Below, one piece after another: positions 17,319 through 25,560 of a stretch of DNA of 64,000 nucleotides. Origin of the DNA: DATBGO01 sp050011895. GTDB taxonomy: Bacteria > Actinomycetota > Actinomycetes > Streptosporangiales > Streptosporangiaceae. The notes under the pieces were generated by a model, which worked only from the letters and a program-made list of their open reading frames with translations, searched no databases and was not told where the DNA came from. Where the stretch lies: NCBI GenBank assembly GCA_050011895.1, contig JBEKIF010000008.1:91811-155810 (forward strand), given 5' to 3'. The position numbers and the translations under genes were made by a program. The stretch's first letter is position 1. The number at the start of each line of letters is the position of its first letter.

Positions 17319-18983
17319 TCAGCCCCTGGTGAGCTTGCGGTAGGTCACGCGGTGCGGCCTGGCCGCCTCCGCGCCGAGCCGCTCGATCTTGTTCTTCTCG
17401 TACGACTCGAAGTTCCCCTCGAACCAGAACCAGCTCGATCCGCCCTCCCAGGCCAGGATGTGGGTCGCGATCCGGTCAAGGAACCAGCGGTCGTGGCTGG
17501 TGATCACGGCGCAGCCGGGGAACTCGAGCAGGGCATTCTCCAATGAGGAGAGCGTCTCCACGTCCAGGTCGTTGGTCGGCTCGTCGAGCAGCAGCAGGTT
17601 CCCGCCCTGCTTGAGGGTGAGCGCCAGGTTCATCCGGTTACGCTCGCCGCCAGACAGGATCCCGGCGGGCTTCTGCTGATCCGGGCCCTTGAACCCGAAC
17701 GCCGCCACATAGGCGCGGCTGGGGATCTCGGTACGGCCGGCCCTGATATAGGACTCCCCGTCCGAGATGACCTCCCAGACGTTCTTGTCCGGGTCGATCC
17801 GGCCGCGCGCCTGGTCTACGTAGGCGATCTGGACTGTCTCGCCGACCCTGATGGAGCCGCGGTCCGGCTGCTCCTCCCCCACGATCATCTTGAACAGCGT
17901 CGTCTTGCCGACGCCGTTCGGGCCGATGACGCCGACGATGCCATTCGGCGGCAGGCTGAAACTCAGGTTCTCGATCAGCATCCGGTCCCCGAAGCCCTTG
18001 GCCAGGTCGGTGGTCTCCACCACCACGTTGCCCAGACGCGGGCCCGGCGGGATCTGGATCTCCTCGAAGTCCAGCTTGCGGTTCTGATCAGCCTCAGCGG
18101 CCATCTCCTCGTACCGCTGCAGCCGCGCGCGGCTCTTGGCCTGGCGGGCCCGCGGGCTCGACCGCACCCACTCCAGCTCATCCTCAAGCCGCTTGCGCTT
18201 CTTGGCGTCCTTGGCCCCCTCCACCTTGAGCCTGGCCGTCTTGGTCTCCAGGTAGGTCGAGTAGTTGCCCTCATACGGGTAGGCGTGGCCACGGTCAAGC
18301 TCCAGGATCCAGCCGGCCACGTTGTCAAGGAAGTACCTGTCGTGGGTGACGGCCACGACAGTGCCGGGGTACTTCTCCAGGTGCTGCTCAAGCCAGAGCA
18401 CGCTCTCGGCGTCCAGGTGGTTGGTCGGTTCGTCCAGGAGCAGCAGGTCCGGCTGTTGCAACAAGAGCTTGCACAGCGCCACCCGGCGCCGCTCGCCGCC
18501 GGACAAGATGCTCACGTCCGCCTCGGGCGGCGGGCAGCGCAGCGCGTCCATGGCCTGCTCGAGCTGGCTGTCGAGGTCCCATGCCTCGCGGTGGTCAAGC
18601 TGCTCCTGCAGCTTGCCCATCTCCTCGAGCAGCGCGTCCGAATAGTCCGTGGCCATCTGCTCGGCGATCTCGTTGTACCGCTCAAGCAGCGCCTTGGTCT
18701 CCGCGACCCCGTCCTCGACATTGCCGAGGACGGTCTTGCTGTCATCGAGCTCAGGCTCCTGGTCGAGCATGCCGACCGTGAAGCCGGGCATCAGCCGGGC
18801 GTCGCCGTTGGATGGCTGCTCGGTGCCGGCCATAATCCGCAGCAGCGTCGACTTGCCGGTGCCGTTGGGCCCCACCACGCCGATCTTCGCGCCAGGCAGG
18901 AAGGCGAGGGTGACGTTGTCGAGGATGACCTTGTCGCCGTGGGCCTTCCGGACAGCGCGCATCTGATAGATGAACTCGGGCAT
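17319..18983 (-). CDS. ettA: Energy-dependent translational throttle protein EttA (ABC-F)
   Basis: A 554-residue protein with two ABC domains and no membrane part. Start at the ATG at 18983 (MPEFIYQMRAVRK), matching the family; an ATG 48 bp upstream lies within the repeat-rich leader. Walker A motifs GPNGTGKS and GPNGVGKT, signatures LSGGERRR and LSGGERNR, and Walker B LLLLDEPTN appear twice; the P-site tRNA interaction segment between domains contains AKSRARLQRYEEM. EttA binds the ribosomal E site and gates elongation according to ATP/ADP. Convergent with glbO; pepN lies upstream behind a tandem-repeat spacer. Confidence 0.95.
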   Translation of the reverse strand: MPEFIYQMRAVRKAHGDKVILDNVTLAFLPGAKIGVVGPNGTGKSTLLRIMAGTEQPSNGDARLMPGFTVGMLDQEPELDDSKTVLGNVEDGVAETKALLERYNEIAEQMATDYSDALLEEMGKLQEQLDHREAWDLDSQLEQAMDALRCPPPEADVSILSGGERRRVALCKLLLQQPDLLLLDEPTNHLDAESVLWLEQHLEKYPGTVVAVTHDRYFLDNVAGWILELDRGHAYPYEGNYSTYLETKTARLKVEGAKDAKKRKRLEDELEWVRSSPRARQAKSRARLQRYEEMAAEADQNRKLDFEEIQIPPGPRLGNVVVETTDLAKGFGDRMLIENLSFSLPPNGIVGVIGPNGVGKTTLFKMIVGEEQPDRGSIRVGETVQIAYVDQARGRIDPDKNVWEVISDGESYIRAGRTEIPSRAYVAAFGFKGPDQQKPAGILSGGERNRMNLALTLKQGGNLLLLDEPTNDLDVETLSSLENALLEFPGCAVITSHDRWFLDRIATHILAWEGGSSWFWFEGNFESYEKNKIERLGAEAARPHRVTYRKLTRG

Positions 18984-19015
18984 GCACTCAAGGGTAGAGG
19001 CAGCAGCGCCGCGAT

Positions 19016-19158
19016 GAGAACAGTGCCTCATGACTGTGCGTCAGGACAGTGCCTCATGACTGTGCGTGAGGACTGTGCGTCAGGACTGTGCGTCAGGACT
19101 GTGCGTCAGGACTGTGCGTCAGGACTGTGCGTCAGGACTGTGCGTTAGGACTGTGCCG
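19016..19158. repeat. 13-bp tandem repeat array between pepN and ettA
   Basis: About eleven units based on GGACTGTGCGTCA, with variants such as GGACAGTGCCTCA and TGACTGTGCGTGA at the left end. They fill the whole spacer from just upstream of ettA to the pepN stop codon. The unit is not a multiple of 3, which fits non-coding DNA. On the minus strand it lies in the ettA leader or the 3' end of pepN mRNA. Confidence 0.93.
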
Positions 19159-21708
19159 TCACGACAGCGGGGCTAGCGCACGGGACCGCAGCGCGGCCGT
19201 AACGATGTCGCGCCGCTCGGTCAGGACGCGCACGAGGCCGTGGTCGAGCTCCCCGGTGGCCAGGAAGGCGTCGATCATCGTGAGCAGTTCAAGCGAGGAT
19301 GCCGGATGCGGGAACAGCAGCTCGCTTAGCCGCACCCGGGTGTGCTCGCCGCGGGTGGACCAGATCGCCGGCAGGACGGCGAAGTACCGCTCCACGTAGG
19401 GGGCGAGCAGGCCCGCGTGCTCGGGCTGGATGAGACCGCGTGCGACCTCGGCAATCCCCTGATTCCCGAGGTCATCGGTCTCGGTCAGCAGCTTCCACGC
19501 GGCCGCCTTGTGCTCGGCGTCTGGCACAGCGGCGCGGCAGGCCGCCCGGTGCCGCCGGCCAGCGTCGGCGGCGTCCCGCTGCAGCTCGGCATCGATCTCC
19601 GCATCGCCGGCCCGGCCTGTCGTGGCGAGTCGGCGCAGGATAGCCCAGCGCAGCTCGGCATCGATGGTCAGGCCTGGCAGCTGCGCGCCGCCATCGAGCA
19701 GCGCGGCGAGCAGCCCGAGCTGGTCCGGCGCGGTCGCGGTCCAGCTGAGCAGCTGCGCATAGGCGAGCTGGTGGTCACTGCCCGGCTCAGCGGCACGAAG
19801 CAGCCGGGTCCCGGCCGCCGCGAGTTCCTGCTTTCCCTGGGCCACCCAGTGCGGATCGCCAGCCAGCGTCATGATCTGCTCGGTGACCGACGACAGGGTC
19901 TGCAGCACCGAGACAGATGACTCGCGGTCCATGCCGTTCGCCAGCATCCGCACGAAGTCGGGCAACGGCAGCTCCGCCTGCCGCACCATGTCGATCGCCG
20001 CGTTCCAGCACACGGCGCGGGCCAGCGGGTCAGTGACATCGCCGATCGACTCGGTCAGCGTCCTGAGCGACCGGCGATCGAAGCGGACAATCGCGTAATC
20101 GAGGTCACCGTCATTGGGCACGACCAAGTCGGGCTGGGCGACACCGGCAAGCTCCGGCACCTCGGTGCGCGCACCCGCGATGTCGATCTCTACCCGGTGC
20201 ACGCGGTTCAGCGCGCCGGCCGTCCGGGAATACAGGCCGATCGCGAGGTGATGCGGCCGCAGCGCGGGATGCTGCGGCGGTGCCTCCTGCAAGACGGCGA
20301 ACGACATTAACGTCCCGTCGGCGTCGGTCTCGAAGTCGCAGCGAACCGTATTGGGGCCAGCGGTTTCGAGCCACGCCCTCGACCAGTCCGCCAGGCTGGC
20401 GCCTGAGCTCGCCTCCACCGCCCTCAGCAGGTCCGCAAGCGCCGCGTTTCCCCACGCATGCGCGCCGAAGTAGGCGCGGATGGCGGCGAAGAAATGCTCG
20501 CGGCCCACGACCGCGACAAGCTGCCGCAGCACGGCGGCGCCTTTCGCGTAGCTGATCCCGTCGAAGTTCGCCACCGCCTGGCTCAGGGTGGCCACATCCG
20601 CCGCTATCGGATGGGTGGAGGACAGCTGGTCCTGCATGTATCCCCAGGCCTTGCGGCCGATGGCGAACGTAGTCCAGGCATCGGTGAACCGCGTCGCCTC
20701 GGCGCTGGCCAGCCATCCGCAGTACTCAGCGAATGACTCATTCAGCCACAGATCGCCCCACCATCTCATCGTCACCAGGTCGCCGAACCACATGTGCGCC
20801 ATCTCGTGCAGGATCACCATGGCGCGCAGCTCATGCTGGGTGGCGGTCACCTTCGAGCGGAACAGCATCTCGTCTGACAGGATCACGCAGCCGACGTTCT
20901 CCGTGGCACCGGCGCTGTACCCGGGCACGAAGACCTGGTCGTACTTGGCGAACGGGTAGTCACCCTCGAACAGGCCGGTGAAGAAGTCGAGACCCTGCCG
21001 GGTGATCAGGGCGATCTCCCCGATGTCGAGATACCCGGTAAGCGAGGCCCGGCAGGCAAGGCCGAGCGGGATCGCCTGGCCGCGCGCGGTCGTGTGCGAG
21101 GCACGGACGACGTGGTACTCACCGGCCGTCACGGCGGTCAGGTAGGTCGAGATCCGCGGAGTCGGCGGGAACCGCCACACCGCAGTACCGTCACCGGCCA
21201 GCTCGGGCGCCTGTCCTGGCTGATTCGACAGCACAGTCCAGTGCGACGGCGCCGTGACCAGGAAGGTGAAGGCGGATTTCAGGTCCGGCTGCTCGAAGTT
21301 CGCGAATACCCTGCGGGCGTAAGCGGGCTCGAACTTCGTATAGGTGTAGATCTTGCCGTCGGCGGAGTCGACCGCCCGGTGCAGGCCAGTGCCGTCGGTC
21401 GAGTAACGGCAGTCGGCGGTCACCCTCAGCTCATTCCGGTCGGCGAGGCCTGCCAGCATGATCCGCCCGTCAGCGAACGCCGCGGCCGGGTCGATCGCCG
21501 TGCCATTCAGGGTGATCTCATGGACCTTGTCCGCGATCAGGTCGACGTACGTCGACGCGCCAGGCTGGCTGCAGCCGAACCGGATCACGCTGGTAGAGCC
21601 GAAGATCTCACCGCCCCGGGTGAGGTCCAGGGCGACCTCGTAGGAGTCCACCTGCAGCAGCCGGGCACGGTTGACGGTCTCGGCACGGGTGATCTCAGCG
21701 ACGGGCAT
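19159..21708 (-). CDS. pepN: Aminopeptidase N (M1 family)
   Basis: An 849-residue cytosolic zinc aminopeptidase that removes N-terminal residues from peptides. Zinc ligands and base are His301-Glu302-xx-xx-His305 (HEMAH) and Glu324 (NESFAEY). The substrate-binding exopeptidase motif reads GATEN (267-271) where most family members have GAMEN. The N-terminal beta domain (VDSYEVALDL), the YTYTKFEPAYARRVFANFEQPD signature and the C-terminal helical domain are intact; length is normal. Standalone ATG at 21708. Its stop is followed directly by the 13-bp repeats leading to ettA. Confidence 0.95.
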   Translation of the reverse strand: MPVAEITRAETVNRARLLQVDSYEVALDLTRGGEIFGSTSVIRFGCSQPGASTYVDLIADKVHEITLNGTAIDPAAAFADGRIMLAGLADRNELRVTADCRYSTDGTGLHRAVDSADGKIYTYTKFEPAYARRVFANFEQPDLKSAFTFLVTAPSHWTVLSNQPGQAPELAGDGTAVWRFPPTPRISTYLTAVTAGEYHVVRASHTTARGQAIPLGLACRASLTGYLDIGEIALITRQGLDFFTGLFEGDYPFAKYDQVFVPGYSAGATENVGCVILSDEMLFRSKVTATQHELRAMVILHEMAHMWFGDLVTMRWWGDLWLNESFAEYCGWLASAEATRFTDAWTTFAIGRKAWGYMQDQLSSTHPIAADVATLSQAVANFDGISYAKGAAVLRQLVAVVGREHFFAAIRAYFGAHAWGNAALADLLRAVEASSGASLADWSRAWLETAGPNTVRCDFETDADGTLMSFAVLQEAPPQHPALRPHHLAIGLYSRTAGALNRVHRVEIDIAGARTEVPELAGVAQPDLVVPNDGDLDYAIVRFDRRSLRTLTESIGDVTDPLARAVCWNAAIDMVRQAELPLPDFVRMLANGMDRESSVSVLQTLSSVTEQIMTLAGDPHWVAQGKQELAAAGTRLLRAAEPGSDHQLAYAQLLSWTATAPDQLGLLAALLDGGAQLPGLTIDAELRWAILRRLATTGRAGDAEIDAELQRDAADAGRRHRAACRAAVPDAEHKAAAWKLLTETDDLGNQGIAEVARGLIQPEHAGLLAPYVERYFAVLPAIWSTRGEHTRVRLSELLFPHPASSLELLTMIDAFLATGELDHGLVRVLTERRDIVTAALRSRALAPLS

Positions 21709-21807
21709 CGGCGGCGTCCCTTGGGCGAGCTAGGTTCTCGGGCGGCAACAGGGTATAGGAGGCGGCCCGCTATCCTCCGGCCTGGCGACGGGCGGGCCGG
21801 CCCGGCC

Positions 21808-21887
21808 GGGCGACGGGCCAGCCGGGCGACGGGCCAGCCGGGCGACGGGCCAGCCGGGCGACGGGCCAGCCGGGCGACGGGCCAGCC
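21808..21887. repeat. 16-bp tandem repeat between ssb and pepN
   Basis: Five exact copies of GGGCGACGGGCCAGCC (starts 21808, 21824, 21840, 21856, 21872) with partial units on both sides, in the 195-bp spacer after the ssb stop codon. Non-coding; lies in the ssb 3' region or pepN leader. Confidence 0.93.
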
Positions 21888-21902
21888 GGGCCAGGAGCCC
21901 GC

Positions 21903-22526
21903 TCAGAACGGCGCGGCGGCCCCGGCCGTCTCTCTCGCCAGCGCCGCGATCGCGTCCTCGTCGAACATCTCACGGGCCGCCGTCCCGTCCGCCTCGGCCA
22001 GGAGCCCGCCACCGCCGACGGCCGCCAGCCCCGCGGCCTCGTCCACGCTGGCGACCGCCGCGGGGTCGGTGGCGAAACCGTTCGCATCGGCTGCGTCCGC
22101 CGGGTAGCCGCCGCCCGTGGCCAGCTCGGCGGCGTACTCCGCCGCCGTCTTGCCGGTCGGCGGCCTGGTGCGCTGGAACAGCGCGACCCCCCGGCTCAGG
22201 TCATGCCCGATCGAGGTCGCGTCGACGTCGACCGAAGTCCTGGGCACGCCCTGCTTGTCATCATAGGAACGGACCGACAAGCGCCCCTTGACTACCACCG
22301 GGTCACCCTTGCGCAGGCAGACGGCCACGTTGTCGGCCAGCTTGCGCCAGCAGGTGACCGTCACGTACGAGGTGTTCCCGTCCGTCCACTCCCCGGTGGC
22401 CCGGTCCAGCCACCTGGGTGTCCATGCCACCCGCATCGACAGATTCTGGACGCCTTCGCGAATCGCCTTGATCTTCGGCTCGCTGGCCACGTAGCCGGTC
22501 AAGCTGATGTGCGCCTCGTTCATCAT
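21903..22526 (-). CDS. Single-stranded DNA-binding protein (divergent second SSB)
   Basis: A 207-residue protein with an N-terminal OB fold: HISLTGYVASEPKIK, then RVAWTPRWLDRATGEWTDG, SYVTVTCWRKLADNV, LRKGDPVVVKGRL and TSVDVDATSIGHDL. These match the SSB fold, but the C-terminal tail is Ala/Gly-rich and ends AGAAAPF rather than the DDDIPF-type acidic tip of the replicative SSB (which would lie in the rpsF-rplI operon). It is therefore probably an accessory SSB. Start ATG at 22526 with AGGAGG 6 nt upstream. The gene follows the protease gene by about 250 bp in the same direction. Confidence 0.85.
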   Translation of the reverse strand: MMNEAHISLTGYVASEPKIKAIREGVQNLSMRVAWTPRWLDRATGEWTDGNTSYVTVTCWRKLADNVAVCLRKGDPVVVKGRLSVRSYDDKQGVPRTSVDVDATSIGHDLSRGVALFQRTRPPTGKTAAEYAAELATGGGYPADAADANGFATDPAAVASVDEAAGLAAVGGGGLLAEADGTAAREMFDEDAIAALARETAGAAAPF

Positions 22527-22773
22527 CGCTGCCCTCCTGGGGGCTCTGCGGCGCCGGCGCGCCGGTCGCGCCAGGGCTGCCGCTCCGGCGGCACAGCGCC
22601 GGCCGGCTGCGCTCCACGATCCACTCCGGCCGGTAGCGGGCGGGCGCGGACCGCCGCCGCTGTGGACAGGCCAGCCACCTGACCAATCCTGTGGATGGCC
22701 AGTACCGCTCAGCGGCACCGTGTGCGAAGATGCGCGCCTGGCAGGCTGGCCGGAGTAGCAGGGCAGGCCGCGA

Positions 22774-23715
22774 TCAGGCGGCCACCAGCTCGGACGGCTC
22801 GGCTATCACATCGACCAGCGCCCCGTTACGCATGACCGTAATCGCCAGCGGCTTCCCGATCGCCTCGCTGAACATCAGCCGCTGCAGGTCCTGTGCCTTT
22901 TCCACCGGGTTGCCTGCCGCGCTGAGCAGAAGGTCGCCGGCTCGCAGGCCGGCCCGGGCCGCCGGGCCCGCAGGCACGACCTCGGCGACGCGCAGGCCGC
23001 TCGTCCTGCCGAAGCGCTCACGCACCGGCGCGGGCAGCGGCGCCGGCACGCTGACCAGCCCCAGGTAAGCCCGGCGGACCCGGCCATGCTGCATGAGCGC
23101 GGAGATGATCCGCCTGCTGGTCGAGTTCACCGGGACGGCGAGGCCGAGCCCGATGCCGGCCACCGCGGTGTTGATGCCGACCACCCGTGAGCGCGAGTCG
23201 GCGAGCGCGCCGCCAGAGTTACCCGGGTTGAGCGCGGCGTCGGTCTGGATCACGTCCTCGACAAGCCGGGCTGCCCCCGCGGTCCGGGTCGGCAGCGACC
23301 GGCCGAGAGCGCTCACCACCCCGGCAGTGACCGAGCCGGCCAGGCCGAGCGGACTCCCGACGGCCACCACGAGCTGGCCGACGACGAGCTGATCCGCCTC
23401 ACCGAGCTCGGCGGGCGCCGGAGTCGGCCCGCCGGCCCGGACCACGGCTAGGTCGGAGAGCGGGTCGGCGCCGACGACGGTGAACGACGCGGTTGTGCCG
23501 TCGGAGAACAACGCCATACCGCCGGGGGCGCGGCCGACGACATGTGCGTTGGTGAGCAGGAACCCGTCGCCGGTGTAGACGACCGCCGAGCCGAGGCTCT
23601 CCGCGCCTCGGCTGCCGTCGCGCGGCACCCGGAGACTGGCCACCTTCGGGGTTAGCTCCGCGGCAACCTCCGTCACGATCCGGGAGTACGCGTCCAGCGG
23701 CGCGTCAGCTGTCAT
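22774..23715 (-). CDS. HtrA/DegP-type serine protease with PDZ domain, no export signal
   Basis: A 313-residue trypsin-like protease. Catalytic residues are His58 (TNAHVV), Asp88 (LSDLAVV) and Ser167 (GNSGGAL), followed by a PDZ domain (about 225-305, GLRVAEVVPAGPAARAGLR). Most HtrA proteins are exported or membrane anchored, but this one begins MTADAPLDAYSRIV with no signal peptide or membrane helix, so it may be cytosolic. GGAGG 5 nt before the ATG at 23715 supports the start. It lies 60 bp downstream of the dynamin-like gene pair in the same direction and may be co-transcribed with it. Confidence 0.9.
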   Translation of the reverse strand: MTADAPLDAYSRIVTEVAAELTPKVASLRVPRDGSRGAESLGSAVVYTGDGFLLTNAHVVGRAPGGMALFSDGTTASFTVVGADPLSDLAVVRAGGPTPAPAELGEADQLVVGQLVVAVGSPLGLAGSVTAGVVSALGRSLPTRTAGAARLVEDVIQTDAALNPGNSGGALADSRSRVVGINTAVAGIGLGLAVPVNSTSRRIISALMQHGRVRRAYLGLVSVPAPLPAPVRERFGRTSGLRVAEVVPAGPAARAGLRAGDLLLSAAGNPVEKAQDLQRLMFSEAIGKPLAITVMRNGALVDVIAEPSELVAA

Positions 23716-23775
23716 GTCGTCCTCCAGATTTCTGGATTACAACATTACATCAGCGGCGGACTGTCTGCTCATGCC

Positions 23776-25560
23776 TCAGTACCGGGCCGCCGCAGTGCGC
23801 AGGTCCTCGCGGAAGCGGTGGTATTCGGACAGCTCCTGCTCGGCGGGCGCGACCACCATCTCGCGGGCCACGACGGCCATCTGGGCCCGCATCTCCGATT
23901 CGACCTGGTCGTGCTCGCGCCTGGCCGCGGTCCGCACCAGGTTCATGCAGCCTGACGCGGTCAGCCAGCCGAGGAACAGGAATGCCGCGAGCATGACGCA
24001 GATCCACGGGATCAAGGCGACGTCCGCAAACAACCGCGGCACGTTTGCCGCGGCGTGGAAGACGCCGAAGGCGACGATCACGCCGATCCAGGCCAGCCCG
24101 ACGATCACGGCTCCGAGCAGCAGGCCCTGAGCGGCACCGATCAGCCACCACCATGGCTCGATCTTGCCCTCGGCCGGCAGCGACTCGCCGATGGCAGTGC
24201 CGAGCGCGGCGGGTATCTCGTCGGCCCTGGACCGCACAGCGGCGCGGACCGTCCTCGACCATGGTTTCGGCAACGGCGGGCCGACCTCGTCGGCCAGCTG
24301 GGTGAGCGCATTGTCGATCTCCGCCTGCTGAGCTCCCGAAGGACCGGCCGTTGTCGTCCTCAGTTCCGCCCAGAGCTTCCCGAGCCTCGTCTTCCGCACC
24401 GGATCGCGGCCCGTCAGCCGGTCCACCAGCCAGGCGACCGGCCAGCCGACGTAGTCGATGGCCCGGAGCTCGCGGGCACTTTCCAGCGAGTCACCCACCC
24501 CCGACACACCTGCCGCCCGGCAAAACGCATCGACCAGCTGGCTTGTGGCAGCGGCCGGGATCATATCGGTGCTGTCCCCTGCGGCGGCGGTCTCGCTGCC
24601 GGCGCCGGCGCCAGGCCATGCGGGCGGCACGTCATCCGGGTCCAGCAGGCCCGGTGCCGCCACCAGCGCGGTGGCGGCATCGACATAGGGCGCGAATCTC
24701 GCGACGACGACGTCGACATCGGCTGAGATGCGGGCGCTGGCCGCCCGGCGCTGCGTGACCGCATCGATCAGCAATTTGCGCAGTTCATCGAGGCCCGTCC
24801 CGGTGACAGCCGAGGTGACCAGGATCGCGGCCTCATGCAGCCCCTCGGAATCGAGGAGCCGGCGCAGATCGGATATGCAGTCCTCAGTCTGGTCCTCGGT
24901 CAGCAGGTCAGTCTGGTTCAGCACCACCGCGACCACCTCAGCGTGGCCGGCCAGCGGCACCAGGAACCTGCGGTGCACGGCCGAGTCCGCGTACTTCTGC
25001 GGGTCGAGCACCCACACCATCAGGTCAGCCAGCTCGACCAGCCGGTCGACCTGCCCAGAGGAACCGGCCACGACGGAGTCGTGGTCGGGGAGGTCGAGCA
25101 GGACGAGCCCCGCCATGGCTTCCTCGCCGCGGTCGAGCGCGCTGCTCCGCGCATACCGGTACCTGCGCGGCACGGCGAGCCACTCCAGCAGCGGCCCGGA
25201 GCCGGCCACCCCCCAGACGCAGGCGTGCGCGTCCCTGGTGATCGGCCGGGTGACGCCCACGGTCGAGAAGTCAGCACCCGCCAGCCGGTTGAAGAGCGAG
25301 GACTTCCCGCTGCCTGTGCCGCCGGCCAGCGCCACCACCGTGTGACGGGCCGACAGCCGCAGCCGTTCGCCGGCCCTGGCCAGCAGCTCCTCCGAATCAT
25401 GCAGGAGCTTCTTGCTGAACCCGTCGCTGCCGCTGCGGGCCGCGCCGATCTGGATCAGCCCGGCCAGCGCGGTCAGCCGGCCTGACAGGCCAGCCCCCGT
25501 CCCGGCCGCGTCCAGCTCGGCGAACTCGCTGCCGGGCCCGGGCACCGCTGCGCCGGTCAT
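23776..25560 (-). CDS. Dynamin-like/YfjP-type GTPase with C-terminal membrane helices
   Basis: A 594-residue P-loop GTPase. G1 is GGTGSGKSSLF at about 80-90, a G2-like Thr appears in TVGVTRPITRD, G3 lies in LLDLPDHDS and G4 is NQTD. Two hydrophobic stretches near the C-terminus (WWLIGAAQGLLLGAVIVGLAW and PWICVMLAAFLFLGWL) would anchor it in the membrane. This layout (G domain, helical stalk, membrane part) is that of bacterial dynamin-like proteins. The ATG overlaps the stop of the upstream GTPase gene (ATGA), so the two are made together. In Streptomyces, a paired set of dynamin-like proteins acts in sporulation septation; equivalence here is an inference. Confidence 0.75.
   Translation of the reverse strand: MTGAAVPGPGSEFAELDAAGTGAGLSGRLTALAGLIQIGAARSGSDGFSKKLLHDSEELLARAGERLRLSARHTVVALAGGTGSGKSSLFNRLAGADFSTVGVTRPITRDAHACVWGVAGSGPLLEWLAVPRRYRYARSSALDRGEEAMAGLVLLDLPDHDSVVAGSSGQVDRLVELADLMVWVLDPQKYADSAVHRRFLVPLAGHAEVVAVVLNQTDLLTEDQTEDCISDLRRLLDSEGLHEAAILVTSAVTGTGLDELRKLLIDAVTQRRAASARISADVDVVVARFAPYVDAATALVAAPGLLDPDDVPPAWPGAGAGSETAAAGDSTDMIPAAATSQLVDAFCRAAGVSGVGDSLESARELRAIDYVGWPVAWLVDRLTGRDPVRKTRLGKLWAELRTTTAGPSGAQQAEIDNALTQLADEVGPPLPKPWSRTVRAAVRSRADEIPAALGTAIGESLPAEGKIEPWWWLIGAAQGLLLGAVIVGLAWIGVIVAFGVFHAAANVPRLFADVALIPWICVMLAAFLFLGWLTASGCMNLVRTAARREHDQVESEMRAQMAVVAREMVVAPAEQELSEYHRFREDLRTAAARY

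Noticed and set aside
19016..19158. CRISPR-like array
   Set aside because: Units are directly adjacent 13-mers without spacers, and there are no cas genes in the window.
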